Assembly: GCF_001907695.1 (NCBI RefSeq)
Contig: NZ_KV880641.1
Span: 62,001 to 126,000 of the forward strand
Direction of reading: 5' to 3'
DNA length: 64,000 nucleotides
Origin: Thalassospira sp. TSL5-1
GTDB lineage: Bacteria > Pseudomonadota > Alphaproteobacteria > Rhodospirillales > Thalassospiraceae
Program-made: the position numbers and the translations under genes
Shown here: positions 17,569 to 26,310 of the stretch, in pieces
Numbering within the stretch: the first letter of the stretch is position 1
How the letters are laid out: each line of letters begins with the position of its first letter
Notes under the pieces: generated by a model
The model's input: the letters and a program-made list of their open reading frames with translations, nothing else
The model's database searches: none
Told to the model about the DNA's origin: nothing

Positions 17569-18961
17569 CAAACCCAGCCTTTTTGACCGCCTTGTCGATC
17601 GCGAGGAACGACGGGGGCTGTTTGTCGTGGCGTTTTTACGCATTGCGATGCTGGCCTTCATCCTGTTGCTTTTCAGCAAGTCCAACACGCCGACCGGCGA
17701 GCTTTATTCGCTGCTAGAGGTGCTGACCTGGTTCATCCCCGGTGTCATCATCCAGATTTTTGTTGCCTATCGCGGCCATAAATGGCGCTGGTTGCTTTAT
17801 GTGCTGGCGGTGACGGATGCCTTGCTGATTGTCTATGTTTCCGTCGTGCCAGACCCGCGCCATCCCTTTATCGATCATGAAGCCTGGGTGTACAGCTTTG
17901 TTGCGCGCGACCGTGGCATCGTCTTTTCCATGATCATGATGGCCCTGGTCATTCTGACCTTTTCACCCCGACTGATTTTGTGGTTCGGGTTGTGGCTGTT
18001 CAATGCCTGGATTTTGGGCATCGCCTGGCTGGTCAACCGGCCCGGCATTTTGATTTCGCAGCATTTCGGCGACCAGTGGAGCCCCGGTGAAAGCGGAGAG
18101 GTCCCGCTCTATAACCGGCCGGAATATCTGGATGTTTCGGCCCTGGCCGAACAGGTGGTGATTGTTGTCGTCTTTACCCTTGCCTGTGCGGTGATGGTGG
18201 CAAGACTGCGCATTCTGATCCGGCAATTTGCCGCCGCCGAACGGGCACACGGCAACCTTGCGCGCTATTTTCCCGCCGCCCTGGCCGACCAGCTTGCCGA
18301 ACGCGACGAACCCATCCGCATTGGTGAAAGGCGCGAATGTGTGGTGCTGTTTGCCGATATTATCGGTTTTTCCAGCTATGCCGAAAATCGCGACCCCCAG
18401 GATGTGATGCGCCTGTTAAACCGCTTTCACGGCACCATGACCACCCAGGTTGCGTCCTATGGCGGGATTGTCGAAAAATATATCGGCGATGCCATGATGG
18501 CGAGCTTTGGGGCGTTTGATGCCATGTCCTGCCCGGCGGCCAACGCCCTTTCGGCGGCACAGGCCATGATTGACCGCATCCGCGACTGGCACGCCCAGGA
18601 CCCCAGCAATGCCAACCGGCCGCTGCGCATTGGGGTTGGCCTGCATTATGGCCCCGCCGTTGTTGGCGATATTGGCGAGGGCGAATCGGTGACACCTGCC
18701 GTGATCGGGGCAACGGTGAACCTTGCCAGCCGGCTGGAACGGGCCACCCGGACCCTGAATGCCGAAATCGTTGTCAGCGAGGATTTTGCCCACCAGCTTG
18801 AAAAAGAGCTGCCCGATATTGGCAAAATGCTGCTAAACGCCCTGTATAGCCGCGACACCATTCGCGTAAAGGGCTTTACCGCCCCCATACCGGTCCGGTT
18901 TCAGCCCCGTCCACTGGCAACATTAAAAAATGCCGGGCAAAAAGCTGACGGATCAGTTTGA
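17552..18961 (+). CDS. Membrane-bound class III adenylate/guanylate cyclase
   Basis: A 469-residue cyclase. The N-terminal half has several hydrophobic segments (about 25-42, 58-73, 80-98, 123-160, 200-218), indicating an integral-membrane domain. The C-terminal half (about 255-455) is a class III catalytic domain: metal Asp269 in VLFADIIGFS, metal Asp313 in EKYIGDAMMASFG with Lys309 for purine contact, and Asn390/Arg394 in GATVNLASRLERA. Ala383 sits where Thr or Asp is usual for purine selection, so cAMP versus cGMP is not certain. The ATG at 17552 lies inside the end of the Crp-like gene, implying translational coupling. Confidence 0.9.
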   Translation: MQASPDKPSLFDRLVDREERRGLFVVAFLRIAMLAFILLLFSKSNTPTGELYSLLEVLTWFIPGVIIQIFVAYRGHKWRWLLYVLAVTDALLIVYVSVVPDPRHPFIDHEAWVYSFVARDRGIVFSMIMMALVILTFSPRLILWFGLWLFNAWILGIAWLVNRPGILISQHFGDQWSPGESGEVPLYNRPEYLDVSALAEQVVIVVVFTLACAVMVARLRILIRQFAAAERAHGNLARYFPAALADQLAERDEPIRIGERRECVVLFADIIGFSSYAENRDPQDVMRLLNRFHGTMTTQVASYGGIVEKYIGDAMMASFGAFDAMSCPAANALSAAQAMIDRIRDWHAQDPSNANRPLRIGVGLHYGPAVVGDIGEGESVTPAVIGATVNLASRLERATRTLNAEIVVSEDFAHQLEKELPDIGKMLLNALYSRDTIRVKGFTAPIPVRFQPRPLATLKNAGQKADGSV

Positions 18962-19100
18962 AAATCGCAGCATTTGGCATGTAACGATAACTTGAGCGAA
19001 TATTTTCAAAAAATTTGATCTGGTCGCTTTACCTCCCCGCCTGATACGCCAATATGTGGTTGAATATTTGTATCACATTCACCCGATATCGGAGTAAGGC

Positions 19101-19589
19101 ATGTTAGAAGACGTCATTCGCCAGGAACTTGACCAAAACAACATTCCCCAAACGATCAAAATTGCGACCCTGATGGGGGACCGGGAATTTCGCTGGGACA
19201 AGGCGATTTACATGCCTGCCGGTCTCAGCGGATTTGCCGACAACAATATTTTTGCCCTCGCCAATTTCCCCAGCGAAATTTCCAATTGTTTCAAGCTGCT
19301 GCAATGCCTGACTGACCCGGAACTGGCCTTCATCGTTGCCCCTTACAATATGGATAGCGGCATTCTGGCTGTCGAAGATCTCGATCCGGCGATTACCGTG
19401 CATAACATTGCCCCGGAAAACCTGGCGATTGTTCTGATCGTGACGCTGCAAAAAGCCGATGACAATGACACCATCGAAATGACCGTCAATCTGCGCGCGC
19501 CCATTCTGATCGATACCGCCCGTCAGACTGCCTTTCAGATTAGGCTCAATAAACCAAAATATGATTACCGCCATCCCCTAAGCGCCTAA
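19101..19589 (+). CDS. fliW: Flagellar assembly factor FliW-like protein
   Basis: A 162-residue protein resembling FliW, which binds flagellin and, in Bacillus, antagonises CsrA. Features seen: FPAGLSGF-like opening (MPAGLSGFADNNIFAL), the central LTDPELAFIVAPY, the VTLQ..DNDTIEMTVNLRAPILIDTARQTAFQIRL block, and the YDYRHPL C-terminus, all matching the family pattern. It has a GGAGTAAGGC ribosome-binding site. No flagellar or csrA gene lies nearby, so it is an orphan. FliW is best known from Firmicutes, Epsilonproteobacteria and spirochaetes and is patchy in alphaproteobacteria. Confidence 0.85.
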   Translation: MLEDVIRQELDQNNIPQTIKIATLMGDREFRWDKAIYMPAGLSGFADNNIFALANFPSEISNCFKLLQCLTDPELAFIVAPYNMDSGILAVEDLDPAITVHNIAPENLAIVLIVTLQKADDNDTIEMTVNLRAPILIDTARQTAFQIRLNKPKYDYRHPLSA

Positions 19590-19666
19590 GGAAAGTCCAA
19601 CCATCCCCCTGGCCTTTTCAACCTTGGGGAGCACCCGCTATTCCTGCCTTTACAAATGCTGTAAAC

Positions 19667-19690
19667 GACACAGACGGACCGGTCTGTGTC
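19667..19690. repeat. Perfect inverted repeat, possible hairpin or operator
   Basis: GACACAGAC (19667-19675) faces GTCTGTGTC (19682-19690) with a 6-nt centre, 78 bases after the fliW stop. No T-run follows, so it is either a weak terminator or an operator for the downstream DUF4139 gene. Confidence 0.5.
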
Positions 19691-19864
19691 GGGGCAAAGG
19701 ATGCGCCTTGATTATAAAACGGGAAATTTCAAAAACATAATTATCGCAAAGATGATAAAATTCGGGTCTGTTTCCTTTTTCATGCCATTTTTGCCCAATA
19801 GACTGTTTTTTCATTAAAAACTTGCGGGCCCAAAGGGCTGTCACACGATCAAAAGGACCCATTC

Positions 19865-21337
19865 ATGGCATCGGAACTGCGCAACCGCCTTGTTCTTGCA
19901 ACCATCCTGGGGGCAACCCTTTTCGGGGCACCCGATTTATCCATATCTGATGCCAAAGCGGCCGATGCCGCCGACAAGGCCGAAGCATCCGTGCCACTTG
20001 CCGCCTCGGATCGCAGTAAAATGCGCCTTACGGTTTATCCCGGCAATCTCGCCATGATTGCAGAACAGCGCCAGGCCAACCTTGCTGCCGGACGCCAAAC
20101 CCTGAAAATCATGGACCTGCCGCAAACGCTACTGGATGATTCACTGCTGATTGGTGCCGATAAAAATGCCAATTTGCAGTTGCTTTCCACCACCGAGAAA
20201 ACCAACCCGCAAAGTGGCTATACCCTGCTGGAACAATTTATCGGCAAGGAAGTCAAAATCCGCCGTGACGATGATCTGATCAATGCCACCCTGATTGATC
20301 TTGATGGGCAGGCGCTGGTGAAAACGGCGGACGGGGTTGAATATGTGCCCACCCAAAACATCGTCATGCCGGTCCTGCCCGATAATTACACCACCCGCCC
20401 GTCCCTGGATGCCACCATTCGCACCTCGGCTGCGACAGATCATGTTTCACTGGCCTATCTGATGGGGGGTATCAGCTGGCAAACCGCCTATGTCGGCCAT
20501 TATGACAGCAAAACCGGTACCCTGGAGCTGGGCGCACGGGCACGCATCGTCAATAATAGCGGTGGTGACATTCACGATGCCAATTTGCAGCTGATTGCCG
20601 GTGATCCCAACCAGAATTCACCACGCCCGATGGCGAAGGCCATGCGTGCGGAAATGATGATGTCCGTTAGTGCCGACAGTGCCAGTGGTGGCCAGGCGGC
20701 GCGCAGTAAATTCGAGAATTTCCATGTTTACGGCCCCTATAGCGACCTGAACATGAAGGACGGTCATGCCGTTACCCTGCCGCTGCTGGAAAACCGCAAA
20801 ATCAACGTTGACCGTGAAATGACCTTTTATGGCAACACATCCATGTATTACAGCGGCAAGGGAACAAGACAGGATTTCATCCGGCCGGAATTGCAGTTAA
20901 CCCTGAAAAATGATGGCGGCGCTGACGAACAAAGCCCGTGGCCTGCCGGACAAATTCGCATTTATGCCAATGATGCGGATGGCATCCCGGTGTTTTTGGG
21001 TGAAGACCAGATGAACCTGACTCCGGCGGGCGAAAAAGCCCACTTGACCCTGGGCCAGGCCAGCGACATTACCGGCAGCCGCCATGTCGTGGAATATGAC
21101 CGCAAAGCGCGCAAAAACCTGCCCGATGAAGTGGCCGCAACCCTGGAATGGACCCTTAAAAACAGCGGCCCGCGTGACGAAACCGTCACCATCGAGGAAA
21201 CACTTCCGGCCAACTGGAAAATCATCAAGGAAAACAATCCGCACCAAAACCTCGAAGCAGGCCAGGTCAAATGGCAAATCAAGCTGCCTGCTGGCAAGGA
21301 AACCACCCTGCGCTGGTCGGTCCATAGCGACGAATAA
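19865..21337 (+). CDS. DUF4139 domain-containing exported protein
   Basis: A 490-residue protein with an N-terminal signal sequence (hydrophobic about 9-22, cleavage near residue 33, AKA-AD). The mature part matches DUF4139 proteins: an N-terminal region MRLTVYPGNLAMIAEQRQANLAAGRQTLKIMDLP, a central SLAYLMGGISWQTAYVGHYDSKTGTLELGARARIVNNSGGD, and a C-terminal beta-rich domain with TLEWTLKNSGPRDETVTIEETLP. The function of the family is not established; it is likely periplasmic and perhaps surface- or stress-related. A strong terminator follows, so it is monocistronic. Confidence 0.85.
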   Translation: MASELRNRLVLATILGATLFGAPDLSISDAKAADAADKAEASVPLAASDRSKMRLTVYPGNLAMIAEQRQANLAAGRQTLKIMDLPQTLLDDSLLIGADKNANLQLLSTTEKTNPQSGYTLLEQFIGKEVKIRRDDDLINATLIDLDGQALVKTADGVEYVPTQNIVMPVLPDNYTTRPSLDATIRTSAATDHVSLAYLMGGISWQTAYVGHYDSKTGTLELGARARIVNNSGGDIHDANLQLIAGDPNQNSPRPMAKAMRAEMMMSVSADSASGGQAARSKFENFHVYGPYSDLNMKDGHAVTLPLLENRKINVDREMTFYGNTSMYYSGKGTRQDFIRPELQLTLKNDGGADEQSPWPAGQIRIYANDADGIPVFLGEDQMNLTPAGEKAHLTLGQASDITGSRHVVEYDRKARKNLPDEVAATLEWTLKNSGPRDETVTIEETLPANWKIIKENNPHQNLEAGQVKWQIKLPAGKETTLRWSVHSDE

Positions 21338-21368
21338 GACAGAAGATTTTCCAACAGCACAAAACATC

Positions 21369-21398
21369 ATGGCGGCCCACACGGGTCGCCATTTTTTG
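21369..21398 (+). terminator. Intrinsic terminator of the DUF4139 gene
   Basis: ATGGCGGCCC (21369-21378) pairs with GGGTCGCCAT (21383-21392), one G-T wobble, loop ACAC, followed by six T residues. Confidence 0.92.
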
Positions 21399-21539
21399 TT
21401 CCGCCTGACAGGATGAAATGTGAAGAAGGGCATATTTCACAGCCTGCCCCCTTTCCAATCAGGGCACAAACACCCTATGTTGACGGCAATTCAATCATTG
21501 CCAGCCTGCTGGCCGTAGAAGCGGAAACCGATTTTAACA

Positions 21540-22115
21540 ATGTCAGTTGCCAGAGAAACCCTGCGCGCCCTGTATGGAACATGGCGCATTGCTCATCGTG
21601 ATGCCCGCGGCGTGGGGTATTTTACCTTCACCGTCGATGGCTTCTGGCGTTCATTTCTGGCCGCAATCCTGGTTTTTCCAGCCTTTGCCCTGCTGCGCTG
21701 GCACGACCTTGACACTGTTCCGGCCGATTTTCCCACCCTGCGCTATCTTCTGGTAGAAACCATTTCCTTTGTCGTCAAATGGGTGGCGTTTCCCCTGGTA
21801 ATGTATCATGTCGCTGACATGCTGGAACGTCGGCAACGCTACATCCCCTTTATCGTTGTTTATAACTGGGCCAGCGTATTGCAAATGGCGGTTTATTTGC
21901 TGGCCTTACTTCTGGGCGCGGCATTCCCCGGTTTGGGGGCGGGCGGATTTGCCCTGCTGGCCGTGATTGCCATGATGGTTTATGGCGGCTACATCACCAT
22001 GCTAACACTTTCTGTGCCCGTCTTTACGGCTGTTGCGATTGTTTTGCTGGATTTTCTGTTATCGCTGACCATCACGGTCATCGGGGTGCGCCTGGCAATG
22101 CACCCGATATTCTAG
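21540..22115 (+). CDS. Integral membrane protein of unknown function
   Basis: A 191-residue protein with about four or five hydrophobic segments (roughly 35-52, 72-88, 102-127, 133-150, 155-180) and few charged residues, so it is an inner-membrane protein. Its layout (polar N-terminus, an Arg/Glu loop after the second segment, small residues in the C-terminal helices) recalls YIP1-like membrane proteins, but I cannot assign it. No neighbour suggests a role: an unlinked DUF4139 gene lies before and a dehydrogenase after. Confidence 0.7.
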   Translation: MSVARETLRALYGTWRIAHRDARGVGYFTFTVDGFWRSFLAAILVFPAFALLRWHDLDTVPADFPTLRYLLVETISFVVKWVAFPLVMYHVADMLERRQRYIPFIVVYNWASVLQMAVYLLALLLGAAFPGLGAGGFALLAVIAMMVYGGYITMLTLSVPVFTAVAIVLLDFLLSLTITVIGVRLAMHPIF

Positions 22116-22247
22116 CAACGACATCGTTTTAAGGGCTCACACCGTCAGCGGACAAAATGGTATTACCAGCTTGCCATAACGCCACCGGGATGGTTAGGCT
22201 TGGCGCATCTTTATCACCCTGCCTGTCCCTGTCGCTGGAATGACATC

Positions 22248-23213
22248 ATGAAACCGGTTCTTGCCATCACCCGCCGCCTGCCTGCCGATATCGAAGCCCG
22301 CGCCCATGCCAGTTATGACGTGCGCTTAAATGAAGGCGACGCACCGCTGGACCGCGATGCCATCCTGGCCCTGGCAAACGGGGCGGATGCCCTGCTGGTG
22401 TCGGTGGGCGATCCGATAGACGCGGCATTTTTTGATGCCCTACCCAAGTCAGTCAAAATCATCGCCACCTTTTCAGTCGGCACCGACCATATCGACCTTG
22501 CCGCTGCGGCCCGCAAGGGCATTGTCATTGGCAACACGCCAGGTGTTTTAACCGATGCCACCGCCGATATTGCCTGGCTTTTACTGCTGGGGGCGGCGCG
22601 CCGGGCCGGCGAAGGCGAAGCCGAAATACGCACGGCAAGCTGGCGCGGCTGGCGCCCCACCCACATGATTGGCACCCAGGTAACAGGCAAAAAACTGGGG
22701 ATTATCGGCATGGGCCGCATCGGCCAGGCCGTGGCAAAACGGGCGCGTGGGTTTGACATGGACGTGCATTATTACAACCGCAAACGCCTGCCCGCCGATT
22801 TGGAATATGGTGCCACCTATCATGACAGCATTGATGACCTGCTGCCCCATTGCCAATTCCTGTCGTTACATTGCCCGTCAACGGCGGAAACACGCGGCAT
22901 GGTCAACACCACCCTGCTGGCAAAGCTGCCCAAGGGCGCGATCCTGGTGAATACCGCCCGCGGGGATGTGGTCAATGATGGCGACGTCATTGCCGCCCTG
23001 AAATCGGGCCAGCTTGCCGCAGCCGGGCTGGATGTGTTTGCCGGTGAACCCAATATCGCGCCGGACTATCGCGATTTGCCCAACACGTTTTTACTGCCCC
23101 ATTTAGGGTCCGCCACCGCCGAAACCCGCACGGCAATGGGCACCCGCGCACTCGATAATATCGATGCCTGCCTGGCGGGCAAAGACGTGCCCTTTGCCGT
23201 TACAGCAAACTGA
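22248..23213 (+). CDS. D-2-hydroxyacid dehydrogenase (NAD(P)-dependent)
   Basis: A 321-residue cytoplasmic oxidoreductase of the D-isomer 2-hydroxyacid dehydrogenase family, reducing 2-oxoacids such as glyoxylate or hydroxypyruvate; the substrate is inferred. The NAD(P)-binding fold has GIIGMGRIGQAVAKRARGF, the catalytic Arg is in NTARGDVV, the Glu in GLDVFAGEP, and the His in LLPHLGSAT. The sequence is closest in style to glyoxylate/hydroxypyruvate reductase GhrB. The ATG at 22248 was chosen because MKPVLAITRRLP starts the first beta strand; an upstream ATG at 22200 adds an unrelated tail. Confidence 0.93.
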   Translation: MKPVLAITRRLPADIEARAHASYDVRLNEGDAPLDRDAILALANGADALLVSVGDPIDAAFFDALPKSVKIIATFSVGTDHIDLAAAARKGIVIGNTPGVLTDATADIAWLLLLGAARRAGEGEAEIRTASWRGWRPTHMIGTQVTGKKLGIIGMGRIGQAVAKRARGFDMDVHYYNRKRLPADLEYGATYHDSIDDLLPHCQFLSLHCPSTAETRGMVNTTLLAKLPKGAILVNTARGDVVNDGDVIAALKSGQLAAAGLDVFAGEPNIAPDYRDLPNTFLLPHLGSATAETRTAMGTRALDNIDACLAGKDVPFAVTAN

Positions 23214-23220
23214 AAACAAC

Positions 23221-23257
23221 AAAGCCCCCGTGCCGTTTCATCCGGCATGGGGGCTTT
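23221..23257. terminator. Bidirectional terminator between convergent genes
   Basis: A 15-bp stem: AAAGCCCCCGTGCCG (23221-23235) pairs with CGGCATGGGGGCTTT (23243-23257), one G-T wobble and a 7-nt loop. It lies between the dehydrogenase and DivL-like stop codons and can serve both. Confidence 0.88.
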
Positions 23258-23284
23258 AATGTATTTGACCTTTTTTGGTCGGGA

Positions 23285-25873
23285 TTACCCCAAGTCACTT
23301 TCTTCCCCGGCGGGCAAAATACAGGAAATTTCACGGCCATCCCGGCTGATTTTCACACGTCCACCGTGAATTTCAACCACTGCCCGGACCATTGCCATCC
23401 CCAATGCCCGACGGGCCGATGCCGGTTCACCATCTCGCAGGCCTTCAAACAGCATCGGTTGCGGGGTTTCGTCGGTCAGGCCAATGGTGATGTCAATGTC
23501 ATCGCCCCGGCGGCGCGCGACAACTGAGACTTCGCTGCCTTCCGGTGCGGTACGCAAAACATTTGTCACCAGAATAAACAAAGCCTGTTTCAGGCGGCGT
23601 TCATCGGCCACCATCCAGCCAATATTGCGCGAACAATAAAGCCGCAACGAAACATTCAGTTCCGCCAGACGCGCCCGCGTCAAGGCTTCAAGCGAGCGCA
23701 GCAGCCGCCGCGGGTCAACGGTATCAAGCTCCAGGGCAACCTGCCCCGATCCCAGCGTTGCCAGATCGCGCATGTCATCGACCAGGGCCAGCATGCTTTG
23801 GGCCTCGGTCCGGATAATTTCTACCGATTGCGACACATTGCCATGCAGATGCGGCAACATCCGGTCCGCCAGCCCATTGATATGATCCAGCGGACGGGTC
23901 AGCTCGCGCGATACAGTCGAGATGAAATCAGATTTCATCTGATCAGCCGTGCGCAGAGCCTCATTCCGTTCACGTAGCGCACGCTCCACCCGGATACTGT
24001 CGGTGACATCCAGATAAGACATCATCACCGCCCCATCAGGCAGCGGTACAATGGCAAAATCAATGATGCTGCCGTCACTGCGCTCCAGGCGACCCGACAT
24101 TGGTTCGTGGTTGGTGATACGTGCCACCATGCGGCTTTTGAATTTTGCCCAATCGTCGGTCACGGTCCAAAAATCGCGCGATTTTTCAATCACATCAGCA
24201 ATATGTGGTGCAGCGGTCAAAAACACATCATCGAGCGCCCACATATCGCCAAAACCGTGATTATACAGGCGCAGGCGACCATCGCCGCTTATCACGCCGA
24301 CCGCTTCATGCAGGTTTTCCAGCGTTTCGCGCTGAACGGCGATCAGGGTGTTATAGCTGCTTTCCAAAACCAGTTTGTCGGTCACATCCTCATAGGCAAA
24401 CATCAGCCCGCCAAACGGGTGCGGGGACACAAACCGGCGCAGGGTCACACCATTTGGCAGGTGCATCAGATCTTCGATCGGCTTGAGCAAATCGGTGAAA
24501 CGCTGATTTTCCTGATCGCGATACTGACCAAAATCGGTGACTTCGGGCAATTTACGTTCATCGCGCAACCGGCGCAGCAAATCTTCCAGCGCCGGTTCGG
24601 TCAACAGCCATTCTTCATCCAGGTTCCAGAGCGATGCAAAGGCGGCATTAAAGAAAATCAGTCGTTTATTCCCGCCAAAAATGGCAATCGCCGTGCCCAG
24701 ATTTTCCAATACTTCGGCATGGGCCCGCACATGACGCGACAATTCGGCCTGTTTTTCCTCAATCGCGGTGCAATCAATGGCAAAGCCGACCAGCCCGTTC
24801 ACATCATCGCCATTTAAAACCGGCGATTCGCTAATGCGCAGCAATCGGCGGTCGCCCTGAATAACCACATGGTAATCACGGGTGACGGTTTCGCCATTGC
24901 GCAACGCAGAGGCTGCAAGGGCACGCCCCTGATCCTGAATCACACCCGCGCCAAGCTCGCTGCCCGCCTCGATCACTTCGGCAATCGAATTTTGCTCCAC
25001 CGCATCAATATAGGCGGCATTACAATCAATCAGGTTCAAATCACCATCGCGCCGCCACACGGGAAAGGGTAATTCATCCATCACATGGCGCAGGCTGGAA
25101 ACATCCTGCCGAAGGGCGGCAAAATCGCCAATCTGGCTTTCGCGTTCTCGGGCATGGCGGGTTTCGTCACGAAACCACACCGCATGGCCCAGCACGGCTG
25201 ATTTATGATCCCGCCGGGCCACCGTGCCGGTGACATGGAACTTGCGCCCGTCAAGTGTTGTGATCCAAATTGAAAACCGGTCATGGCCGGATTTCAGGGT
25301 ACGCACCCGGTCCTGAAGGGTTTTGGCATCTTCTTCGCGCAATTGTTCAAGCAGGTCGGGAAAGCGCGCATCGCTGCCCAAATTAAAACAGCGCAGCAAG
25401 GACGGGCTGCCACCATCGGCAAACCCCTTATGGGCCCAATAATAAACCGGGTCCGGCGCGGCGTAAAACAGTTGGGTAAACAGGGTGGCGGTATCTTCCA
25501 TCTGCGATTCGAGGTCTTCGGCCTCGTCAAGATGGCGGCGCATCCGCACGGCAAGGCGCCAGCCAATCGCCCCGGCAATCGCAGCCCCGCCCAACGTTGC
25601 CAGCCCGATCACGGTTAAATCGCGGGTTCCCAAATTACCGATTGCGGTAAAAATACCATCGCCTGGCACGGTAATGTCCGGTGCGGTCTCAAAAGCAGTG
25701 CCTTGCGACTGGGCAATGGCAAGGGCGGGATAAAACACCCCCGAAAGCGCCGTGTAACAGGCCAAAACCACGCCAAAACGCCGCCCGCCAGACACCATAG
25801 AACCTGCGCGCGTCGCCCTGCCACGACGAAACCACGAACCTGCCGCCCGGTATGTAGACCTAACCCCTGCCAC
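23285..25873 (-). CDS. DivL-like membrane PAS histidine-kinase homologue lacking the phospho-His
   Basis: An 862-residue protein. An N-terminal hydrophobic segment (about 34-55) and a second (about 83-107) anchor it in the membrane; several PAS-like domains occupy about 120-620; a DHp/CA-like region follows to the end. At the H-box the sequence reads S-R-E-L-T-R-P-L, so Arg656 replaces the phospho-accepting His (codon CGC at 23906-23908), and the ATP lid G1 box is lost (GLTDETPQ). A degenerate second glycine box (ALGMAMVRAVVEIHGG) remains. This recalls DivL of Caulobacter, where Tyr replaces His and the protein steers CckA. The GTG start at 25873 is uncertain; ATG at 25798 is an alternative. 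Confidence 0.82.
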   Translation of the reverse strand: MAGVRSTYRAAGSWFRRGRATRAGSMVSGGRRFGVVLACYTALSGVFYPALAIAQSQGTAFETAPDITVPGDGIFTAIGNLGTRDLTVIGLATLGGAAIAGAIGWRLAVRMRRHLDEAEDLESQMEDTATLFTQLFYAAPDPVYYWAHKGFADGGSPSLLRCFNLGSDARFPDLLEQLREEDAKTLQDRVRTLKSGHDRFSIWITTLDGRKFHVTGTVARRDHKSAVLGHAVWFRDETRHARERESQIGDFAALRQDVSSLRHVMDELPFPVWRRDGDLNLIDCNAAYIDAVEQNSIAEVIEAGSELGAGVIQDQGRALAASALRNGETVTRDYHVVIQGDRRLLRISESPVLNGDDVNGLVGFAIDCTAIEEKQAELSRHVRAHAEVLENLGTAIAIFGGNKRLIFFNAAFASLWNLDEEWLLTEPALEDLLRRLRDERKLPEVTDFGQYRDQENQRFTDLLKPIEDLMHLPNGVTLRRFVSPHPFGGLMFAYEDVTDKLVLESSYNTLIAVQRETLENLHEAVGVISGDGRLRLYNHGFGDMWALDDVFLTAAPHIADVIEKSRDFWTVTDDWAKFKSRMVARITNHEPMSGRLERSDGSIIDFAIVPLPDGAVMMSYLDVTDSIRVERALRERNEALRTADQMKSDFISTVSRELTRPLDHINGLADRMLPHLHGNVSQSVEIIRTEAQSMLALVDDMRDLATLGSGQVALELDTVDPRRLLRSLEALTRARLAELNVSLRLYCSRNIGWMVADERRLKQALFILVTNVLRTAPEGSEVSVVARRRGDDIDITIGLTDETPQPMLFEGLRDGEPASARRALGMAMVRAVVEIHGGRVKISRDGREISCILPAGEESDLG

Positions 25874-26310
25874 CTAATTTACAACCATTCATCCATTTAT
25901 ATTTATACGCTTGCGCATGGCCCCAAAACCATTTCATCGGGTCAGATCCCGTATCTGCCAGCGACCACCTACCGGATAAAGGGCACAACACCCGGCAAAT
26001 TCCGTTCCGAAAAAACTGTCTTTCTGGCAAATAACTTGACGTTAAACGTTACTTTCTTACCTGTTGTTCATCCCATCGCCCGAATCACAAACAATAACAT
26101 TGCCATAATATCCTGACAGAAGTGTGGCTGCATGCAGGTTTATAGCGAATTTCGGCTGAAGATGAACAAAGATTGCCAACATATTAACAGGTCCCGGCCC
26201 TGGGGCAGTTTCGATGATTTTGGGAAAATCCGCAATGACATAAGGGGGAAATCGGGCTATGTCTGCCAGTGCCTTTACCGTGACCAGAAATCGACGCAGC
26301 TAGTATCAGA
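25874..26310. other. Divergent intergenic region
   Basis: 437 bases between the DivL-like gene and the HD-domain gene with no ORF I would defend. It should contain both promoters. TTGAC at 26036-26040 runs into an imperfect palindrome ACGTTAAACGT (26039-26049); otherwise I see nothing specific. Confidence 0.5.
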
